A DNA stretch of 8,166 bases from Ignavibacteriota bacterium (GTDB lineage Bacteria > Bacteroidota > Ignavibacteria > Tepidaquicellales > Tepidaquicellaceae), in assembly GCA_003158365.1 (NCBI GenBank), contig PMIW01000123.1, positions 6,565 through 14,730 on the forward strand, in the 5' to 3' direction. A program made the translations under genes and the position numbers. Shown here piece after piece: positions 1 to 4,887 of this stretch (position 1 is the first letter of the stretch; each line of letters opens with the position of its first letter). The notes under the pieces are model-generated. The model saw only the letters and a program-made list of their open reading frames with translations. It was not told where the DNA came from and did not search any database.

Positions 1-839
1 GTCTAGGTTCGGGATACATTATTTCAGAGGACGGATACATTTTAACAAATGACCACGTTGCAGGTAATGCAACAAAGATCTCAGTTACGCTTACAACAGG
101 AGAGACAGTTAATGCAAAGCTAATCGGTTCAGATCCTGTAACAGATGTCGCGCTTTTAAAAATTGAAAAGAACAATTTACCTTATATTAATTTTGGAAAT
201 TCCGATAATATAATAATCGGCGAGTGGGTAATTGCACTTGGCAATCCTTTCGGGCTTTTTGAAATAAACGACAAGCCTACTGTTACTGTTGGGGTGGTTA
301 GTGCAACTAATATGAAAGTAAGTGCAGAAGGAAACAGGGTTTACAAAGATATGATTCAAACAGATGCTTCCATTAACGCAGGTAATTCGGGCGGACCGCT
401 TGTTGATGTCGAAGGAAATGTAATCGGAATGAATACGATTATTTACACGGGAAGCCAATTCAGCCAGGGGAGCATTGGCGTGGGATTTGCGATTTCTATT
501 AACCGCGTGAAAAAAATTATGGAAGAGCTGAAAGCAGGCGGAAAGATCGACAGGAGCTTTAATGTCGGATTCAGAATTCAGGGTATTGATGACCAGATGG
601 CTAAATATTACAAATTAAATGATAAGAACGGTGTAATTGTAACGCAGATTCAAAAAGGAAGCATATCCGACAATGCGGGATTGAAAGTTGAAGACGTGAT
701 TATTGCTGTCAACGAAGATAAAATCCGCAATGAGCAGGATTTAATTTTCTCGATAAACGACAGGCGCAAAGGTGACACATTAAAAATGAAAATTATCCGC
801 GGAGGAAGTGAAAAAGAAATTGAAATGAAATTAGAATAA
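1..839 (+). CDS. HtrA/Deg-family serine protease with one PDZ domain, 5' end missing
   Basis: This is a periplasmic quality-control protease of the S1C (HtrA/DegP/DegQ/DegS) family, cut by the left window edge. The reading frame starts at base 3 and 278 residues are visible. The catalytic triad is complete: His in TNDHV (bases 54-56), Asp in DPVTDVALL (144-146) and Ser in GNSGGPL (387-389). The spacing of about 30 and 81 residues fits the family. The oxyanion and substrate regions (ALGNPFG; GVGFAISI) are also recognisable. A single PDZ domain covers roughly visible residues 187-278, including GVIVTQIQKGS and the AGLKVEDVI turn, and the protein ends right after it. A second PDZ, as in DegP, is therefore absent, so the layout is DegS/HhoA-like. 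The signal peptide or membrane anchor lies outside the window, so soluble versus anchored cannot be decided. The internal GTG at 294 is not a start, because the protease domain runs through it. Confidence 0.95.
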   Translation, partial: LGSGYIISEDGYILTNDHVAGNATKISVTLTTGETVNAKLIGSDPVTDVALLKIEKNNLPYINFGNSDNIIIGEWVIALGNPFGLFEINDKPTVTVGVVSATNMKVSAEGNRVYKDMIQTDASINAGNSGGPLVDVEGNVIGMNTIIYTGSQFSQGSIGVGFAISINRVKKIMEELKAGGKIDRSFNVGFRIQGIDDQMAKYYKLNDKNGVIVTQIQKGSISDNAGLKVEDVIIAVNEDKIRNEQDLIFSINDRRKGDTLKMKIIRGGSEKEIEMKLE

Positions 840-864
840 GATTATAAGATTGGAAGATTATAGA

Positions 865-894
865 AAAGCCCGTGAAAACGGGCTTTAATTTTTT
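865..894 (+). terminator. Rho-independent terminator after the HtrA gene
   Basis: A perfect 8-bp stem AAAGCCCG (865-872) pairs with CGGGCTTT (879-886) across a 6-base loop TGAAAA. It is followed by AA and six T (889-894). It begins 25 bp after the stop codon at 837-839. The next gene (bactofilin) converges on this region. On the minus strand the same hairpin is followed by only a few T, so it could be a weak terminator for that side too, about 70 bp past the bactofilin stop. Confidence 0.9.
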
Positions 895-961
895 GTACAA
901 ACTTTACCTTTCACTCTACAGTATTACTTTATGAATTAGCAGAAATTTATATTTCAAAATT

Positions 962-1390
962 CTATGAAGTTTTTTCTTCAGGCAGTTCGAATGCTTCTTT
1001 TTTCATGTCTTCTCTGGGTTCATTCATTTTCAGGTTACCGTTGAAGTGCGAGCCGAATTCCATTACTATATGGTCAACAACACAATCACCGAGGATTTTT
1101 CCGGTACCTTTTATTTCCAGTTTATGGGCTTTTATATTACCGCGAACCATACCGTAAATCACGGCTTCGATTGCGCTAATATCACCTACGATACTTCCTT
1201 TTTCGCCGATTACAAGGCCGTTTTCGCCTGTAAGGTTTCCGGTTACATAGCCGTCAATCCTTGTATTGGCAGGGGAGTACAGGTTTCCTTCGAACCTGCA
1301 ACCTTCGCTTATCAAAGTCTTGATTGGAGACTGTTCCGATTTTGAGGGCATGCTGCTTATATTATTATCTTTAGTTTTCTGACCAAACAT
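962..1390 (-). CDS. Bactofilin (polymer-forming cytoskeletal protein)
   Basis: This 142-residue protein has the bactofilin (former DUF583) layout. A short polar N-terminal tail (about residues 1-25) is followed by a right-handed beta-helix core at roughly 26-120 with the regular glycine pattern of the family (FEGNLYSP, IDGYVTGNLTG, GSIVGDISA, GMVRGNIKA, GKILGDCVV, GSHFNGNLK). A charged acidic/basic C-terminal tail ends it. Known bactofilins self-assemble without nucleotide into filaments or patches on the inner membrane face and act as scaffolds for cell-shape or stalk enzymes. Its start lies 7 bp after the stop codon of the upstream M23 peptidase gene, so the two are almost certainly one transcript. 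No Shine-Dalgarno is seen before the ATG (AT-only spacer), so it may depend on translation of the peptidase gene. The length is typical and nothing looks broken. Confidence 0.95.
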   Translation of the reverse strand: MFGQKTKDNNISSMPSKSEQSPIKTLISEGCRFEGNLYSPANTRIDGYVTGNLTGENGLVIGEKGSIVGDISAIEAVIYGMVRGNIKAHKLEIKGTGKILGDCVVDHIVMEFGSHFNGNLKMNEPREDMKKEAFELPEEKTS

Positions 1391-1397
1391 TTTTATA

Positions 1398-2228
1398 TTA
1401 ATTTAAATTTAAAAAACCGTGTGGATTAATGTCAACTCCGTTTACTCTTATTTCATAATGAAGGTGCGGACCGGTTGAGCGTCCCGTAGTACCTATAAAT
1501 CCGATTACATCGCCGGCTTTTACTTTCTGACCGGCAGTAACATTAAATTCCGACAGATGCCCGAATATGCATTCGATTCCGTTGCAGTGTTTTATTACAA
1601 TGCATTTGCCGTAGCCTTTATCCCAGTCGGCTTTTTCCACGATACCGTCTCCCGTACATCTGACAGTATCACCTATGTTACCTTTCAAATCGAGTCCCTT
1701 ATGAAATTCGGAGCCTCTACCCCCGAAGGGATTTGACCTATAGCCGTAATCCGAGCGCAATTCGCCGTAATGGGGATATCCGAGCGGAAGATTATTTGCA
1801 GTTGCAAGCATTAGTGCCGTGTAGTTGTTATAAAACTCATACACGGATAAATCGATTCTTTTATTTGTATCAAGCTCTCCGCCGACATTTTTCTCGACAG
1901 GTTTCAGACCCCGTTCACGAAGATAATTATTAAGGAACATGATATTATTCTCGATATTATTAATCTTGTTTTTAATGTTCAGGCTGTCGATTAATTTAAC
2001 ATCATTTTCCATTGAGGCAATTTTCTTGAGTAAATGATCCTTTTCACTTGAGTAACTCTGAATACTCAGAAGAAGGTAGGAGACAAGAGTAACAGTGCAA
2101 ACTATTAATGATAAAAATGAAATAAAATAACACCTGAATCGATGTACATGGATTGTGGGTATATTGAAAGATTTTGTTTCATCTCTATCATTACTGACCA
2201 ATAAGACGGTCGTAATCTTTTTATTCAT
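1398..2228 (-). CDS. Membrane-anchored LytM/M23-family peptidoglycan endopeptidase
   Basis: This 276-residue protein is a probable cell-wall endopeptidase acting in the periplasm. A basic cytoplasmic stretch (1-31) precedes one transmembrane segment (about 32-55, rich in L, V, I, F and S). A probable coiled coil follows (about 57-105), then a linker and the LytM domain (about 150-273). All expected zinc and catalytic residues are present: H176 and D180 in HKGLD, H224 in FGHLS, and H255 and H257 in GPHLHYE. It should therefore be active rather than a degenerate EnvC/NlpD-type activator. By family, M23 enzymes cut peptide cross-links in peptidoglycan. The gene sits 7 bp upstream of a bactofilin gene, a pairing also known from cell-shape loci such as Helicobacter csd1/ccmA. 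A role in local wall trimming for cell shape is inferred from this. The ATG lacks a Shine-Dalgarno; the cytoplasmic tail and membrane segment support this start. Confidence 0.93.
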   Translation of the reverse strand: MNKKITTVLLVSNDRDETKSFNIPTIHVHRFRCYFISFLSLIVCTVTLVSYLLLSIQSYSSEKDHLLKKIASMENDVKLIDSLNIKNKINNIENNIMFLNNYLRERGLKPVEKNVGGELDTNKRIDLSVYEFYNNYTALMLATANNLPLGYPHYGELRSDYGYRSNPFGGRGSEFHKGLDLKGNIGDTVRCTGDGIVEKADWDKGYGKCIVIKHCNGIECIFGHLSEFNVTAGQKVKAGDVIGFIGTTGRSTGPHLHYEIRVNGVDINPHGFLNLN

Positions 2229-2255
2229 AAATTATAATCAAAGAGTTTTTGTATA

Positions 2256-2272
2256 ACCTTAAAATTTAAGGT
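2256..2272. promoter_or_regulatory. Perfect 17-bp palindrome upstream of the M23 gene
   Basis: ACCTTAAA (2256-2263) and TTTAAGGT (2265-2272) are exact inverted repeats around one central A. The palindrome ends 27 bp before the M23 ATG, in the 122-bp gap between the SGNH gene and the M23 gene. No run of T follows it on either strand, so it does not look like an intrinsic terminator. Position and symmetry would suit an operator for a dimeric regulator or a small hairpin in the 5' leader. No known regulator motif is recognised. In AT-rich DNA a chance palindrome remains possible. No convincing Bacteroidota-type promoter could be placed in this gap. Confidence 0.35.
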
Positions 2273-2350
2273 ATTTATTGCAAAAAGTAAATAACAATAG
2301 GAAAATAAATAAGTTAACGATGAACAGAGATGCTAAATTACGTCAAAAAA

Positions 2351-3319
2351 TCAATAAATTATGAACTGCCTGAATACATCTGAAATCATTTCCGAAAATT
2401 CAATTGCCTTGTAATGTGAGAGATGGCTGCCATCGTTATTAGGATCAGACATAAAATAATCGCTGAAGTTATTCAAATATTTAATTTTATTTTCGGCTGC
2501 CACTCTTGAAACAAATTCATCGAACCATGGGAATCTTTCATTTTCGAGTTGTCTCATTTCGGAAGAAACAGGCAGTCTTACAATAATAACTTTTTGATTT
2601 GTAATCAATGAATTTATTGAAGAAGAAAACTTTGCTTTAAGTTTTTCCAGAAGCGGTGTATTGCCTGAATTGCATAGCAGGCGGGTTTTATACCCGTAAT
2701 AATTATAAGCCTGTGCATATCTAACATACGAGCCGAACCTTATATTGCTTTCCCAGCCGTCGCGGGTAAAATAGTGAGGGACCTCGCCGTTTATTATAAG
2801 ATTTTCCAATTTTGAAAATCCGTATGCAAATTTAAAATTCCTGTCAAAAACACTAATCAGTTTAATATTCACGCGGCTGAACATATTTCCGCTTGCGGGT
2901 GTAGACAATTTAATTGGTTTAGTTTCATTCTCGATGCTATCATACTCAAAAGAACCAAACAGGGATGCAGGAGACACACATACCACTACTAACTTAAAAG
3001 GTTTACCTGAAGATATTATATTACTCATCATACCGTAAATGCTTCCGCCTCTGGAGCCGATGTTATAAGTTTTTGTACCGGGAATATTTTTATCAAGTAT
3101 CTCCGGAACGAATGCCGCGCCTGCTCTTGAATCACCAAGTGTTACGATTGTGTTTTGCGTGTTGCCTGAAAGTTCTATATTTATCATATTAGAGCTGCCA
3201 TAGTCTATTGGTGAATCCTTATAGTTATAATATGCCTGCGTGAGAGCGAGTCCGCAAATGACAAAAAAGACAATCGCTATAAATAAATACTTAGAATTTG
3301 AAATATATAAACGGTTCAC
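2351..3319 (-). CDS. SGNH/GDS-type membrane-anchored protein, partner of the MBOAT acyltransferase
   Basis: I choose the GTG at 3319 as start, giving 322 residues. A perfect AGGAGG lies 5 bases upstream, and the protein then begins with a short basic stretch and one membrane segment (about residues 10-29, FIAIVFFVICGLAL). An in-frame ATG at 3373 would add 18 residues and enlarge the overlap with the MBOAT gene from 29 to 83 bp. The periplasmic part shows an SGNH-like fold: GDS at 62-64 (nucleophile S64), a glycine-rich NIGSRGG segment (86-92) and a C-terminal DGSH at 296-299 supplying the Asp/His pair. A canonical GxND block was not found. Proteins of this kind beside MBOAT genes (AlgJ/AlgX, PatB, DltD-like) transfer or remove acetyl groups on exported polymers. 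The polymer is unknown here; peptidoglycan or an exopolysaccharide are candidates. Function beyond the family is inferred from context. Confidence 0.82.
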   Translation of the reverse strand: MNRLYISNSKYLFIAIVFFVICGLALTQAYYNYKDSPIDYGSSNMINIELSGNTQNTIVTLGDSRAGAAFVPEILDKNIPGTKTYNIGSRGGSIYGMMSNIISSGKPFKLVVVCVSPASLFGSFEYDSIENETKPIKLSTPASGNMFSRVNIKLISVFDRNFKFAYGFSKLENLIINGEVPHYFTRDGWESNIRFGSYVRYAQAYNYYGYKTRLLCNSGNTPLLEKLKAKFSSSINSLITNQKVIIVRLPVSSEMRQLENERFPWFDEFVSRVAAENKIKYLNNFSDYFMSDPNNDGSHLSHYKAIEFSEMISDVFRQFIIY

Positions 3320-4721
3320 CTGTTCCTCCTGCCGCAATAACCAGAACCCATATAATAATGAGCAAAGCGGCATACTGAATTCTCAAATATTTTGATTTAT
3401 TAAAAAACGGAATTAGATTTTTATCAGCCAGAAAATACTGGATTATAAGAACTGAAATTGTAATAAGAATAATGCCATACATGAACGTATTTCCTAAAAT
3501 ATCGATTGCATCGGAAGATGAAAAACCAAACATTATGCTATACATTTTTAATGCTTTTGGAATTTCGTTTCTGAATAAAACCCAGCTTAAACTCAATAAA
3601 TTGAAAAATATTATTCTTTTAAATATTGAATATATTTTACTTTTATGTTTAATTTTCATCAGTTTCATACCGCGCTCGATTGTCAGTGCAATGCCGTGAA
3701 ACATTCCCCAGAGAACAAAATTCCACGATGCTCCGTGCCACAATCCGGCAAGGAACATGGTTAATATAGAAGCATAGCCGTATGCTATGAACAGAGATTT
3801 AAATTTTCTGAAACCCGAATATGAAAACGGTAAAAACAGATAATCCCTTATAAATGAAGATAAAGAAATATGCCATCTTTTCCAGAATTCAGTAAAGCCG
3901 GAAGATGCATAGGGGAAATTGAAATTATCAGGAATTTTAAAACCCATTATCAGTGCACAGCCAATTGCAATATCAGAGTAGCCGCTGAAGTCAAAATATA
4001 TTTGCAGAGTATAGGCATAAGCAACGGACCAGGCATTTGAAAAGGTCACGGGTATGGAAGAATCATAAACGCGTGAAACATATGAAGAGAGATTATCGGC
4101 AATAAACACTTTTTTAAAAAAGCCTATTGAAATTAAAAAGAATGCCTGATAAAATATTTCCCACGAAAAAGTCCTTTTTTTATTGAACTGCACGAGGAAA
4201 TTCCTTGCCCGTAAGATAGGTCCTGCCATTACGACAGGCCAGAAAGTTGCAAAAGCAGAATACCTGAAAAAATTTGACTCGGGGATAATGGTTTTCCTGT
4301 GCACTTCTATTATGTAACTTATATTCAGGAATATGTAAAAAGAAATTCCTGCCGGCAGTATGAATTCAAAAAACGGAAGACTGACAGACAATCCGAAAAA
4401 GGAGAAAATACCGTTAAAAGTCGTGCTGAAAAAATTCAGATATTTAAATAAAAATAATACAAGTAGATTTACAAAGACAGCAGAAATATAAAAAGTCTTT
4501 TTCTTCTTTTGATTTTCAGCATTGTGTATTTTTAATGCAAAAAAATAATTTACAGATGACACAAAAAAGATAAGCGGCAGATAAAAAATATTAAAAAATC
4601 CGTAAAATAAAAGACTTGAAAAGAACAGAAAAAGAATCTTCTTTTTTTTGTCTTTTATCAACAGGTAAACAGGGAAGAAAACGGAACTAAATAATAAGAA
4701 AACAAGTGAGTTAAAGTACAT
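3291..4721 (-). CDS. MBOAT-family O-acyltransferase (AlgI/PatA-like)
   Basis: This 476-residue polytopic inner-membrane protein belongs to the membrane-bound O-acyltransferase family. Members pass an acyl (usually acetyl) group from the cytoplasm to a periplasmic carrier or polymer. Family marks are seen in order: the N-terminal MYFNSLVFLL start, LPAGISFYIF (122-131), MAGPI (165-169), FDFSGYSDIAIG (243-254), FWKRWHISLSSFIRDYLF (279-296), and WHGASWNFVLWGMFHG (328-343). The last holds the conserved catalytic H329 and a second histidine, H342. The C-terminus PFIYFKF matches the usual family ending, so the protein is full length. The ATG has no Shine-Dalgarno but fits the family's N-terminus. 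The 3' end overlaps the SGNH gene by 29 bp, so the two are probably translated together as an O-acetylation pair. Substrate is not shown by the sequence: alginate-like polysaccharide, other exopolysaccharide and peptidoglycan are all possible. Confidence 0.93.
   Translation of the reverse strand: MYFNSLVFLLFSSVFFPVYLLIKDKKKKILFLFFSSLLFYGFFNIFYLPLIFFVSSVNYFFALKIHNAENQKKKKTFYISAVFVNLLVLFLFKYLNFFSTTFNGIFSFFGLSVSLPFFEFILPAGISFYIFLNISYIIEVHRKTIIPESNFFRYSAFATFWPVVMAGPILRARNFLVQFNKKRTFSWEIFYQAFFLISIGFFKKVFIADNLSSYVSRVYDSSIPVTFSNAWSVAYAYTLQIYFDFSGYSDIAIGCALIMGFKIPDNFNFPYASSGFTEFWKRWHISLSSFIRDYLFLPFSYSGFRKFKSLFIAYGYASILTMFLAGLWHGASWNFVLWGMFHGIALTIERGMKLMKIKHKSKIYSIFKRIIFFNLLSLSWVLFRNEIPKALKMYSIMFGFSSSDAIDILGNTFMYGIILITISVLIIQYFLADKNLIPFFNKSKYLRIQYAALLIIIWVLVIAAGGTGEPFIYFKF
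3325..3330 (-). promoter_or_regulatory. Strong Shine-Dalgarno AGGAGG that sets the SGNH gene start
   Basis: Read on the minus strand, AGGAGG is followed by AACAG and then GTG (3319-3317). It lies inside the last codons of the MBOAT gene, where it also encodes the Gly-Gly of its AGGTGEP tail. The other complete genes in the window (bactofilin, M23, MBOAT, TonB receptor) have no comparable motif before their ATG, so this site stands out. Part of the match could be a by-product of the glycine codons. Confidence 0.65.
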
Positions 4722-4887
4722 TTGCTATATAATTTCAGTATATCCTGTTTGTTTTTATAATTATTTAAAATTGAAATTTATTTTCAAATATACTAAATAA
4801 AAAAACAATAAAAACGTCCAATAATATTTTGCACAGTTAATTGAATTGTATATCAAAATAAAAATGCAGTATTTTATATATCCGTAA
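4722..4887. promoter_or_regulatory. AT-rich divergent intergenic region, putative promoters for the MBOAT gene and the TonB receptor
   Basis: These 166 bp separate the divergent start codons of the MBOAT gene (minus) and the receptor gene (plus), so at least two promoters should lie here. On the minus strand TATATTTG (4792-4785) matches the Bacteroidota -7 consensus TAnnTTTG exactly, 63 bp before the MBOAT ATG. No TTG sits at ideal distance upstream of it, so the -33 box is uncertain. On the plus strand only an imperfect match (TAATATTTTG, around 4821-4830) is seen. A short inverted repeat TTGAAA/TTTCAA (4771-4776 and 4782-4787) overlaps the minus-strand -7 candidate and could be an operator. 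Chance matches are common in sequence this AT-rich. Confidence 0.4.

Noticed and set aside
294..839. A separate 181-residue gene starting at GTG 294
   Set aside because: The serine protease domain, including its His and Asp residues, continues in the same frame upstream to the window edge, so this is an internal codon of the HtrA gene.
1046..1345. Plus-strand 99-codon open frame
   Set aside because: It lies fully antisense to the well-supported bactofilin gene and its translation shows no recognisable domain.
2256..2272. Palindrome as a terminator of the MBOAT/SGNH genes
   Set aside because: The stem is AT-dominated and no T-run follows on the minus strand, so it does not meet the pattern of an intrinsic terminator.
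4864..4887. Seven-codon upstream frame (ATG to TAA) ending directly before the receptor ATG
   Set aside because: No ribosome site precedes it and such short frames are expected by chance in AT-rich DNA. Its only use is that the TAA excludes a farther upstream receptor start.
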